From positions 27,520,562 through 27,584,561 of the forward strand of contig OX388347.1 in NCBI GenBank assembly GCA_947579665.1: a stretch of 64,000 nucleotides of DNA, in the 5' to 3' direction. Source of the DNA: Sympetrum striolatum. Taxonomy: Eukaryota > Arthropoda > Insecta > Odonata > Libellulidae. Positions within the stretch are counted from its first letter, which is position 1, and each line of letters starts with the position of its first letter. A model generated the notes under the pieces. It was given only the letters and a program-made list of their open reading frames with translations. It was not told where the DNA came from and searched no databases. The position numbers and the translations under genes were made by a program. Of this stretch, positions 22,735 to 34,700 are shown in pieces.

Positions 22735-23392
22735 TCATCAAAAAGAAAAAATTGCGTCCAAATCACCCGTACAGAATTTATGGAATTAATATAAAAGTAG
22801 TAGATTCAGTTGAAAATCTCAGGATCAACATTACTAATAACGTAAATTAAAGCACGTATATTCGAAAAATCTGCGGCAAAGCAAGTAAAAGGCTTGGGTT
22901 TGTAAAGCGTATTGTCGGTAAATGCGATAAAAGGTGAGAGAGCGATGTTATTTTACCTTGGTCAGACCCCTTCTGGAAAATGCGGCAAGTATATGGGATC
23001 CGGCGGATGAAACGTGTACTTGCGAACTCGAGAAAGTGCAGCGTAAAGCGGTTCGTTTTGTTAAGAAATGCTTCGATAAAAAAGCACAAAAATGCTCTCT
23101 GACGTAGGTTGGGAATCCTTGAAAGAAAGAGGATTGGAAGCTAGGCTGCGATTGCTTAATAAATTCAGGGAAACTACATTTTCGGAAGATACAATCGGTA
23201 TCATGCAACCCCCACCTGCTACCTCGCTCGATCCGATAATGAACGTAAGTTAAGAGAAATAGATGCTACGACGAATCGTTTTAAAAATTCATTCCCTCTG
23301 CGAACGATACGCGACAATAACCGAATAAGGAAGTAGTTAAAATGAAACCTGCCTCGAGCCGAAAGCCAGCATGTAGTGTATTAATGTAGATG
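22735..23392 (+). pseudogene. decayed CR1/Jockey-like LINE 3' fragment
   Basis: This is a diverged relative of the two LINE copies in the satellite (59005 and 60750) but extends further upstream. Readable pieces in order are VVDSVENLRINITNNVN, a stop, then STYIRKICGKASKRLGFVKR, LVRPLLE, WDPADETC, RKAVRFVKKC, DVGWESLKERGLEARLRLLN and TIRDNNRIRK. This is the C-terminal part of a non-LTR reverse transcriptase. It has an in-frame stop and frameshifts, including a 7-nt loss after DKKA relative to the satellite copies. The end holds one and a half units of the GATGTA tail. It is dead. Confidence 0.8.
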
Positions 23393-23512
23393 TACCCGAA
23401 AATCGTAGAAAATAAGGAATCGCTACTGACAGGTTGAGTTGACTTGGTCCGCAAAATGGGATTTTGGTGGCGTTGATGTCTCTGATTGTGGACGTCTTAA
23501 GCATTGAGTTCC

Positions 23513-23625
23513 ATGAAGTGTGACCTTCGGGAAGGAACTCTCAGCAGCAGTCGCTCGACTTCCCTGCAAGGAGAAACTCAGCGAGACTGTCGAGGTTTTG
23601 GCACCATTTTCGAGAGGCTATCAGA
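23513..23625 (+). CDS. candidate first coding exon of a small unknown gene
   Basis: ATG starts 37 open codons plus two nucleotides (MKCDLREGTLSSSRSTSLQG, then ETQRDCRGFGTIFERLS) that run exactly into a strong donor GA|GTAAGT. The exon lies in a locally GC-richer stretch. Its exit phase fits the candidate terminal exon at 27897, where GA plus A would give GAA. The joined product would be about 97 residues with a 4.3-kb intron. I do not recognise the protein. An accidental open frame is possible. Confidence 0.28.
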
Positions 23626-23639
23626 GTAAGTCTATTGCA

Positions 23640-26600
23640 CATATTTTTTGTTGTGGGCTCCGATTCTTGGATGTTTCATAATCGTTTCTTGACTTAATAC
23701 ATCGATTTGTCTAAGAATGTCCTGATCTTTTTTTTGTACGCTTAAGCAGTCTAATAACGAACGGTCATTTGAAGGTTGGTGTCCCACAATTATCGATCTT
23801 TGACTAAAATGGGGTTCGCGTTCTGTTAGAGGAAAATAGAAGTGTACAATCATAGCCGATAATAGTTTCGTTAACCTTTCAATAAGTATTACTCTAAACA
23901 ATTATGACGACTCGAGTTCCTTTTAGACTATCCTTGGTAGACAGCAGACCCTAATTTCGTAAAAGACGACTCGTGTCTTTCAAAAAAAAACTTTGCTTGA
24001 AGGTAACCTTTGGTATCTTTGAAGACAGTTTTTGTCTAATAGAGAATCAGCAATTCACGCCTTAAATAGGTAAATAAATTAAAACCTCGCGTTCAGTGCA
24101 TTTGACCCTCCGCTCGAAGAATTTCTCAAGCGACAGGTGTAGAACACGCGTACTGGCAACACGGCCTTCACCGGTGTTCAAAACGGCCTTTCGAGCTAAG
24201 GTAGTATATTTTTTTACTTCTTACTATGCAGCGTGATAATACCTCAGGCGATTAAATTAGCTATAAAGCGAAAATATTTTATCGATATTTTGAGGAGCGT
24301 TAACGTGGTTTGAAGGTTTCGCATTCGGACCAAAACTTTCGCTTACTGGTCACGACTGCCGTCCGATGGCAAAAAAGTTTTTCGCCCTTCTTAGATTGTT
24401 TTCCATGTCCAACCAAAAAGTAAGTCATTTAGATTTTCAAGAGAATTAAGGGTGGGATATTTTCATACGACAATTGGCTCCGAGCCTTAAAATTAATTTT
24501 AATTTATCATTACCTATCATACGCGGAAAGTACGAATTTATAAAAACTTGACGTGTAGTATCATTCTCTTAGTTTACGCTCATATCAGACCGGCTTAAGC
24601 GGTATGGTGGGTCGCATAGTAAAACGGTTAGATTTCCGCAAACGTCATTACCAAGAATTGAAGAAGCGATCTTAACCATATTTCTTGATGTCCTTGCTTT
24701 CAGAGATTCCCATTCAAATTGAAAGATTTAGGTAAATTCAGTCTTTGTCTCGATGCACATCTTTCGATTTATCAACTGACGGTTATTGCAAAATGCGGTT
24801 CTAGTTATTAAATTTAGCAGTTGGCTTTTTAACTGACGATCTATTATCAATTTTATGCCCATTTGATTTCGAAGAAATTTTATCCTATCAAAATTTAAGT
24901 TACCCCCACTAAGAAAAGCATAGTTGTCGTAAGGATTGTATCCGAATATCAAAATTTGAAAGAAGAAAAGGATTTCCATTTTTATTTATAACACTTTGCG
25001 ACTTTGTACTTGGTCTTTTAGTTTGGTGTGAGTTTAATGCATGTAAATTGAATGTATTTGTGTGTGTGTTCAGAATGCAAAAGGTGACCAAATGAGTGAC
25101 TGAAGAGAATGAAGTGGAGATTTATTTAGGAAAAGTCTTTAGCATATAGGTGGAGGTTACAGAGAGTAACTTGGGTTTGCTATAGCAGGGACGACTTATG
25201 AGATCTCTCCCAATAATACAGGATCAGATTAGACAAAAAGACCATGGCATAAGTTTAGGTAGTACCATGAGTGCGTGTAGTGCCTTCAGTTTGCTTGACT
25301 TTAATAGATCGAATGAGTGATTGTGGATGTTGAATGAATTTTGGTGTGAATCAGTGTGTGTGCTCCGTATACGAACTCTGAATGGTAAATATATTGGGAT
25401 TAGTCAATGTAGTGGCTTTGTATGTTCAACTAACATTGGTATGATTAACAACCCATAGCTCTAATATGGTTTGAAATCTTTTGTGCGAAATAAAAGTGGA
25501 AATCCAGTTAATAGATCCTCGTGTACGCAAATGCAATATCATAATTTTAGGTAAATTTAATTCCTTTCGACCATCGTAACTCACTGCAGTTAACAGTACC
25601 TTATTTAATTAAGAGAAATAAGTGAACTTACGTTGCGTGATGTTCATTTTGAGTTTTAATAACTTGTATCGTCATATTCTGCTCGTCATTGTCGCGATGG
25701 TAACAGAAAATCAATATAATTTCTTTATCGATGCTTAAGATGAATCTGTAACTGAGCCGAACATTGCAGGAATTATCAAAGAAATCTTGCATTCATCATC
25801 ATAAGTTTCTCGGAGTCTAAAACAGTCACTTTTTAGATATTTTATGTTAATCCAAGTGTTATCGCATATGCAACGGAATTTGAAGAAATTTCCACTGTCT
25901 ATCATTTATCTTTAACATTTTTAATGTTTTGTTTGGGATAATATTGAACATTTTATAAATAAACGGTTACTTTTTCATTAGTTGAATGGATAGCTTGAGA
26001 TTTTTTACATTGTTCCTTATTTAAGTCTTTTATTACTCGATAGTCGTGTCCCTTCGATTGCTTCGTCTCTACCGAGGATAATTGACGTGTTAATAGACTG
26101 GTGTCAGTAAGTATTTATTCAGTGCGGCTTTGTTCATCGATTATACTCTTTTTCCGTCCAGTAAATAATGTATTCGTGTTCTTATCGCTAAGTTTTCGGT
26201 AAGCGTAAAATCACAGGACGTTAGCAAACCTGCGGATCAAATCTAGATCGAATTAATTTTCAGGATTTATGGTCGATCATAGGAAGGTGAGCTAATTTTC
26301 ATGACTTTTAGTATTTAAAATATCGACGATAAATAACCAGGCCCTACCTAAGACTACATGGAGTGTTTCTTGCCATCCAGATTTACCACATAAGGTGTAA
26401 CGATTATCCATTTATGATGAAGGTTAATAATCAATGTATTTTTTTCGCTGTCGGGATGGAAAACGGGAAACGTTAAGGGCTCTGGAAGGCACATTTAGCA
26501 ACATTTGGCTTTCAGTGAATATTTTTTTCGGTGTTAACCTTTTCCGTTACCGTTTTAATTTTCATTTGTGTTCTCTATTAAGGTCCTTATCACGTTAAAA

Positions 26601-27890
26601 TTAGTTTAGTTAATAATAATAATTAATTAGTTTATCCTAACACGCAATCACCACTCAATGGTTCTCTTTGAATTCGATTTTAATCACGTTTTTCGGTAAA
26701 ATTTCATGCTCCACAGCGAATGCAAGCAACATTAAAGAGTGCATAGTAAGAAATATTAGCCGTTGTAGCTGTCTTTTAGGAACTTGTTTCTGCCGTAATG
26801 CTTGTATTAGTCTTGAATTTGTCCGGCGTTCTTCTTCTAATCGTTGCTGCCGATGATCAATTACGCTTTAGAATAGCCTCCATATGATATGTACGTAAAG
26901 ATCCGTTTTGTTTGCAGGCTTCCTTTCATCTATGGAGCAAAATTAGATATAATGGACCTACGGAATCGTTAGGAATCCTAAAAGATAAAAAGAATTAAAT
27001 AATTCTTATTTTGTTCGATTAATATCGTTTTGAACTGTACATTATGAGAATTGAGAGGAATAAAGCGATAAAATATGCATTATATTGCAGTTATAAGCAA
27101 CCAGTTCCCCTGCGACTCATGCCATTGTTGACGCAAGAATGTATGGAGTAAACATTGGTAAAAGAAGGTCCTTATATGGGTTCCCGGGAATTTTTTACTT
27201 AGTCTATGATGCGGGCAATCAATTCCTGGAATCAATAATAAATTCTTATATTCAAATATTGAAAGAACTGGTTAGAGCCGTTTTCGAAATTCGATACTTA
27301 CAAACATACCTTACTCGCTTAGTATAACAGAGTATTATATTCATTTTCGAAATCCACGGCTGTAAATAAAAGTTTACTGTTAAGATTCGTAGGCTATTTG
27401 TTGAGAATTTACGCGTTCAATTAATGTAAAGTATAATTGTATAGAATGAATCAAGTGCTGATTGACTGTAATTTTTAATTAAATTCGAAATTCAGCTTGA
27501 AACTTTAATAATTCAGCATCTGATATAGTCTAGACATTTAATGGGATTTGATACAATTTATGAAAGGGTACGATGATAGAAAATTACTTATTTTACTCTA
27601 CAGTTAGGTAATATGATGAACTTCTCTCCGGAAATCACACCATGACCTCCAACTCGAAATGAGGAATATTTGCTTCCTTTCTTACAGAGTTATCTCAACA
27701 AAATCACTTGCCCTCTGTTATATTCTGTTCACCATCCGCTAGTGCATAATTCAAATTCAATCCTGTCGATTTTGGTGAGTGATCTGTTGTAATAAGACAT
27801 TCTTAATAGAAATAGATTGATTTTTACAAATAATTTACTTGAATTATTAATCATATTTTGATTTTTCTTTAATCGAAGCCTGAGTTATCT
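23640..27890. other. AT-rich sequence, possible intron of the 23513/27897 candidate gene
   Basis: No repeat family or gene was recognised. Scattered short open frames lack domains. Confidence 0.4.
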
Positions 27891-27896
27891 TTTCAG

Positions 27897-28077
27897 ATCT
27901 AAAATTCTAAACTTCAGAAATGAGAAAAAAGGATGCACTCGTGGTGAACATACTCTACGAAGACCATTTCAAGGGTTTTCATATTTGGAAAAGGGAAAGG
28001 GAAATGTTGGGGCACCACTTTCTGCAGTTGCTGCTATGGGAGTGGATTCAAGAATGCCTTCTACAGACACAATATAG
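27897..28077 (+). CDS. candidate terminal coding exon of a small unknown gene
   Basis: The acceptor TTATCTTTTCAG is followed by 59 open codons ending in TAG. The peptide reads SKILNFRNEKKGCTRGEHTL, then RRPFQGFSYLEKGKGNVGAP and LSAVAAMGVDSRMPSTDTI. The GC content and amino-acid balance are higher than in surrounding DNA, with few AT-driven residues, which is why this frame is preferred over an overlapping one. Entry phase matches the exon at 23513. There is no recognised domain. Confirmation would need transcript data. Confidence 0.35.
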
Positions 28078-28369
28078 TGTGAGGTACGTATTTCTTCTCA
28101 ATGTGATGTTTTCAATAATTGACTTAATACCTTTTCAGTTTCTCCATCTATGGTTTCATTTTAAGAAGGACGGAGTTGTATGGTATTTCATATAATGATC
28201 TTTTTTATATTAAAGGCAACCCTTTTTACAAATGGAAGCTGTTTGAGAGCCACCACCTCTTTCAGCACAAAGGACGATTCTTATATTTTCATCTTCGTCT
28301 TATTCTCATTTATATTTCCATATTAAATAATAAGTAAAAATAAATTTGTTGAATTTGGAATGAAATACT

Positions 28370-28728
28370 TGTGGCGGCTCACCGTCTGTCCGCTGCCATT
28401 CGACCGACCGCACGTCGGCCAAGGACTCCCCCATCCAACGGATACCCCCGGAATTTCTCCCCGAGAAACTCTCGGGAGAGTTCTGGGGGGTTATTGGGGA
28501 AATTCGGCTGGGGAAACGCGGGGACCGAAGGCCGGATGACGAAAAGTGGGAGACGAAACGAAGGTACACTTTGCCCCTACGCGGGAGGCACATTCTACTT
28601 TCTACAGAGGCTTCCGTTCGTGACGTAATAGCTCGCGGCCGAAGAAAAGACGTCTTAGACTCCAGCCAATGAAAAACCGTCTCTCATCGAACGATTGAGC
28701 CACTACTGCCGCATTTTAAACGCGCAGC
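28370..28728 (+). promoter_or_regulatory. GC-rich promoter-like region with CRE and CCAAT motifs
   Basis: A CpG-rich block in otherwise AT-rich DNA lies immediately upstream of the Myb/SANT gene start at 28729. It holds TGACGTAA (CRE-like) at 28621-28628, the palindrome AAGACGTCTT at 28647-28656, a CCAAT box at 28666-28670 and TTTTAAA at about 28713. The spacing suits a pol II promoter. No Harbinger terminal inverted repeat could be found in it. Confidence 0.5.
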
Positions 28729-31700
28729 ATGGCAGCAGACGGTCCGTCGCAAGGTAAGCTATCTGTATATTAACTTATAATATTAATCGTTAATATCCCT
28801 TTTATTTAATTGACTTTGCTTATTGAATCATTTGGGTACAACTAAAGTGCGAAGGTAGCTTGGATGTGCCTGAAATGGCTGGAAATACGTAATTCCGACG
28901 AGTGGCTTATTTACTTACGGAGTAAACATGCAAACAGCAACTCTTGAACTTGGCCTTATTATTCCGCAAAGTGTAATTATTATTTGAGCATTCATTCATT
29001 CCTTATCAAGTTTACCCCAATGCTGTATACTGTATGGTTAAAAGATAATTCTTTTTCTAACACGATCCCATACAATTCTTACACATGATTAATTTTCTTT
29101 TCGTTAGTAAACATCTTAACGCATTAGTAATATGTGCCTACTGAAAAGTTTTGAAGCCCATGAGAGAGTATGTTTTTTAATCGGTTTAGCATTCCTTCCC
29201 TGAACATGTAGACTCGTATTGGCCTTATTACATGAATGATTAAATGCAGAGCGTTGCTAATTGGATTGTCCACGGCTCTATTTGGTATTGGGGCGTTCAG
29301 TTACACTGTAGTATTTAAAAATATTCTTGATATTACGTTATTTAATCCCTTGTTAAGAAGCCACTTTCACATATGGTAGGTGTTTGAGAAAAAGTTTTGT
29401 TTACATTTGGTATTTCCTTTGATGTACATGATTACATGCATAACTCCTTAACTTTGAATGTAGTGCAGCTTCATATACTAGCCTTACCTTATAATTATAT
29501 TTGTCTTTGATAAATTTTATATCAATTGTTCTGTGGATGAAATAATAATATTATTCTTTCAGATGCTCGATCAATGTTTCAAGGGGCCGCCAATGTGAGG
29601 GTGTCTGCTCAGCAGAGGGAGCAGATGCTGCAATATATGGAGGAGCACCCCAGCTTGGCTTATAACAAATTTAGTGGGCCCCAGGGGTCTGCAACGAGGC
29701 AGTGGCTTTGGGCAGAACTTGCCAGCCGCCTCAATTCCTGCGCCACAGGGGCCCACAAGTCCACTGAGAAGTGGATAAAAGTAACTATCAGAATGCATAA
29801 TTGAAACTTCTCTTTTGTTGAGCAGTCATGAATATACAGTTTCCTTACAATAATGGATTCATTTCATGTTTGTTCTCAGTCTTGGCAGTACTGGAAATCA
29901 GACACCAAGGGGAAAGGGCAGAGGCTAAGGAAACATGCCCGTGGCACTGGGGCAGGACCTCCACTACATCCCCTAACAGCGGTGGAGGAGAGGTTGTTGA
30001 TGTTATTGGGCCACACTGCTCTAGTGGGGAACGAAGGAGTGGAGGAAACCATAGCGGTGCATTAACATTTTATAGAAATTCATGCATGACTTTATCTGGA
30101 ACTGTTTGGTCAATTTCATATTACTTCACCCAATGTTTTGTGGTTTCCACCCTCACTATCTCAGATTTTCACATAATTTGCTGTGCCTAGTTTTAACCTT
30201 AGTCAAGAAAAATCTAAAATATTTAAGCCCAAATGAATTCCCTTTTAACAGACGAGTTTTTCTTTAATCCACAATTGCCCTTCATTCAGTTGGCATTGAA
30301 TGGCCCTGAACTGACTGACTGAATATGAACCAGCAAATGAACTCTTAGTAAAGAAATAAAAATCTTTAGTGAGCCAGTTGCTACACAAATGTTTGGCCTA
30401 ATAGAAAAAGTTGTTGCAAAGTTCATTGTGTGATGGTAGTTGTATAATTTTTCATCATCGTATGCAATGTGTTAAATTATATTTTCATATCTAGGTAATT
30501 TTTTTCAGGTCCAAAGAAGTACAGCTGCCCAGACCCCCTCAATAAGCATTCCTCAGGGAGTATTTGTTTCCATCCATGAGGATTGCGCAGTAACATCTTC
30601 CTCCTTCTTTCCTTATCCTTCTCACATCTCTTTCAGTTCCTCATCATTTCCTCTACATTCTCCTATCCCTTCCTCTTCCTCCTCACTTCCTATTCCTCAG
30701 AACCCTTCAACTTCCTCCTCACTTCCTGTTCCTCAGATCCCTTCAACATCCTCCTCACTTCCTCCTCCTCACTTCCTCCTCCTCACTTCCTCCTCCTCAC
30801 TTCCTCCTCCTCACTTCCTCCTCCTCACTTCCTCCTCCTCACATCCCTTCAAGTTCCTCCTCACTCCATCCACCTCCACCTTCTCCCAATTCTCCCTTCC
30901 AAGGGAATGAAGGCCCTCAAAGGAGGGGCAAGAAAAGGAAACGAAGGGGAATTGTAGGTGAGTGTTACTGTTGCTTGATAAGAACTGCATCTCATTTTAT
31001 TGACTTGCATTTTATGAAAATGCATTACACTGCTTTCTACCTATATTCTAATCGAATTCAATTATCTTCTGTTTTTAACATATTTGCAAGTAGGTGCAAA
31101 AGAAAGACACAAAAATTAATATGGTCAATGAATATAAGTCTCTTAAAAAATGTATGATGCTTGAAGTACTCAGCATGAGGTCTATATGTATTAAATGCAA
31201 TGTTTAAACTGCCTTTCTTGATGTAAAATGCTACAATCTTCACAATTAGGTGATTGTCACAGTAGAAATATTAATGTATAAAGCATGAAAGGAGACCACT
31301 AAATTGCAAGTATTGCAGTTAGAAGAACTGTTCATCCAGTATTACATTAACATCCAATTGCATAGGATCTCTCTTCATTTGAATAAGAATTTTATAAAGT
31401 AACTAGCAGAAGTACCCGTTGATTCTCAACGGTGATATTTAATTTCATAAATATCAGTGTAAATACCTTGATCGTAACAAATTCTTCATAATTGTTGGTA
31501 AATAGCGAATACCAGAGTTTCCAAACCAATATATCAAGAAATGTAAGTCACAATTAAGTCTACAAATCCACTCTAACTCAATATTCAATTTAACGCAGGT
31601 AGATGATCTTTTCCGTGACAATGTGTCAAAATGTAGCTACATATGAAAGTGAGGCTTACTTGTAGCTTCTTCTCTCTTGGCTTATATCTTCTGAAGGCAG

Positions 31701-34700
31701 GTTCTAGTATCTGAATGAGCTTTTCGGTAACAATGTATCAAAATGTATCTACGTATGAAAAGAGGCATATATAATAGCTTCTTCCCCTCTGACTTTTATC
31801 TCCTAAAGGAGCATTTTCTTCTTTCTAAGCCGACTGAAGCCGCAAACTTTCGACTGGTCATCATTGAGAGGGTATCTTCAGTAACTGAATAAGTTTGATT
31901 CCGAGAATGGACAAAGACGTCATTGTTGAATTTCTTACGTGAAGAAAAAACTAAAGACATTAAATAAGAAATGGTGTATCATGGAACCAGAAGGTATGTT
32001 TCGTTGTTTTATCTTGGCTATACTTATAACATGAGGTTGTTAGTGAGAATTCGTGACTCGTATAAAATGTAGTGGTATGTTAATTAATGCCCAGGAACAT
32101 AGTCGTAGATCTTGGGAATGGTTAAGTGCAAGACACAACGCCATATTAGGATTAAACGATAAAAGCCATGACAATAGAGCGACAACTTTACCGAAATCAG
32201 TCTGTGGAGCTATGCTCTTAAGTCGAAATTCATTATATGATAAGTGCATTGGGTTAAGTGAGCAGAAAAGTATTTGATTACAAACCTAATAAATATTTGC
32301 AATTATTTTATTGCTGAAAATATTTTCGATCGAATAATAACATTAGCAGTCTCACACAGAAATATGTCAGGAAAGTTCCTTTTGGATCCAAGTGATAAGG
32401 CTTTGAAAAATGCTAGTTTGATCTTGGTAAACACTTTGCCTATATGTCTGTGTACGGGACTTGGTTAAGATTGTTAGATTTATGTACTCTGCGAGTGACG
32501 TATGACTGGGGAAAATATTGGCAATGTAAATGATCTGATATATTAATTCCTTCTCCAGTAACCAATGAAAAACTTATAAAATAAATTATTTCCTGGACCC
32601 ACAAAATACATTCAGCGTAGAATCTTCACAGTAATCAATAAATACAGACACCACCTACCTCCGTTGAGAAGTTGTATAGTGGCTTAAGTAAATTTACATT
32701 TTGTGGTTATCTGTATAGTTTCTTATCCCAAAAACAAAATTATGTTCATGATGTTTAAGATTTATAACCTATTCTTCGGCTGAGGTGAAATTAATAAATT
32801 TCAGCGTACAGTATGTTAAATATTGACATTTGGGTTAGCTGTTTTCAATATCAGAGTTTTATTTCGACATGGCACTCCGTCCAGTAAACACCTAGGTAAA
32901 TCATACTATATATTCATAACGAAATGCATAAATCAGTAAGTTGATCACGATGCTCGTAATTATAATTGAACGTTGATATTGCTACTGCAGCTATAATTTA
33001 CGCAGCATTAGATATTTCTATACAGTTTCAAAAAAAACAATTTTTCACTTTCAACAATTAACAATACATAAAATCATGCAATTTCATAATATTGAAACTG
33101 ATAAACAATATGACGAAAAGACAAAGCCATTTATATGAAGATAAACAACTTAAACAATGCAAAATATACATTACAATACCGGCCATTAATGTTACATAAG
33201 TTTTTTAAACGTTTTTACATCTGTTGCAGTAAGAATTTTCAACACAAAATAGCATAGTATTATAGTGCAGTAGAATAGACTTAATTCATTTGTGATTGAA
33301 AAACTGAGAAATGATTTCAAAAACTATTATACTTGTGTCTATGATATCCACAATATACTGCGTTTCAAGTAGGGGTCTCCAAACTTTTTAGCTTTATTAA
33401 CTATCAAACAGCAGATGCGGCCCGCGGGCAGTAGTTTGGATTTGGATTGAAGTAAGGGATTACCCATTCTAGTACAATATCTTAGATTTTTTGCGGTCTA
33501 CAGATAACTGGAATCGCTTTACCTTTTTAGGCTTTTAAATGTTACTTATTCGCTCCTGACCACTCGTCGCTCAAAATTTAAAAGAAATCAAAGACCGATT
33601 AAACATAAGAAATAAGGACGTCCATAATTTCCGTCAAAACTCAAAAATAATATGAGAGATGTCCACAACTTACCACGTTATTATTTTAAATCAGTGGAAT
33701 TGACAGTGAGAATGCAAATTCTATCAACGTACGAATTTCGAAATCATTTTATTTCACTGAATATTCAGTTAACAATTGTGTAACCATAAACAAAACTCGG
33801 ATTTCACAGAAGCTTAAAGAAAATTGAAAACATAAATGAAAAAATGTTCGTACCTTTCAAAGTGCGTTTCTTCACAGGATATTGTTTGTCACAACAAATT
33901 TTAAAATGCCATTCAATTTTTTCTTCACCATAAATCTTCAACTCTTATTTTCAAAATTTATTTTAACTGGCCATTGATCCGCCATGTCTTCTTATAGAAT
34001 TACACATGAGTTCGGAATCAACAATCGCCTCGATCGTCAAGGGAATGGGTTTGTTTACAACATAAAAATTTAGACGAAATTTTTGTATATTTTATCAAAA
34101 TTCTCGCAATTTCAAATCGCATACGATATTCCCAGCCAATGTAAGAATCTTTATTCTATTTCCCTTGCTTTTAAATATATATATATATATTCTAAGATCA
34201 CATTAGGATAAGCAGTACCACGTTTAAAGTTACATTTTCATACAAGTACAAAGGGGCCAAATGAATCAAGCATTAAACGTAAATGACAGAAATAAATAAC
34301 ATTTCACTCAAATAACCAAGGATGAATATTCTACACTGAAAGTAAATGTATTTTGGAACTGACTGGTATCTCAATCTTAAAATGTGTAACATAAACACGA
34401 ACCACAAAAGTAATCGCAATGTCAAAATAGAAACAAAAATTAAACACCAATAACAGAAGGATAGTAAATGAATATGGAGTGGAAGCACTTTAAAACAACG
34501 AATAAATCAATTTTTGCATCCTGAATTTAACAAAATAAAATTTCTTTACCTTTTTGATCTATCATAGGATGCTGGAGGTCTGCTACAACTTAACCACTCG
34601 CCGTTCAACTCTTCAAGGATTACAAACTACGAATCTGGGAATTCTTTTTCTTTCTTCGCAAACTCCATTTCCGTAATTTGCTAAATATACATCAAAGCAA

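Noticed and set aside
28371..28628. Open frames on both strands in the GC-rich block upstream of the Myb gene
   Set aside because: GC-rich DNA has few stops by chance. The block has promoter motifs and no recognisable protein.
30583..30957. 124-residue frame over the 14-bp repeat as an independent gene
   Set aside because: It is an out-of-frame reading of exon 4 with a non-ATG start and a repeat-driven composition.
32040..32468. Overlapping open frames on both strands at 32.0-32.5 kb
   Set aside because: No domain or conserved motif. They lie inside the repeat-filled intron and are probably relic or chance frames.
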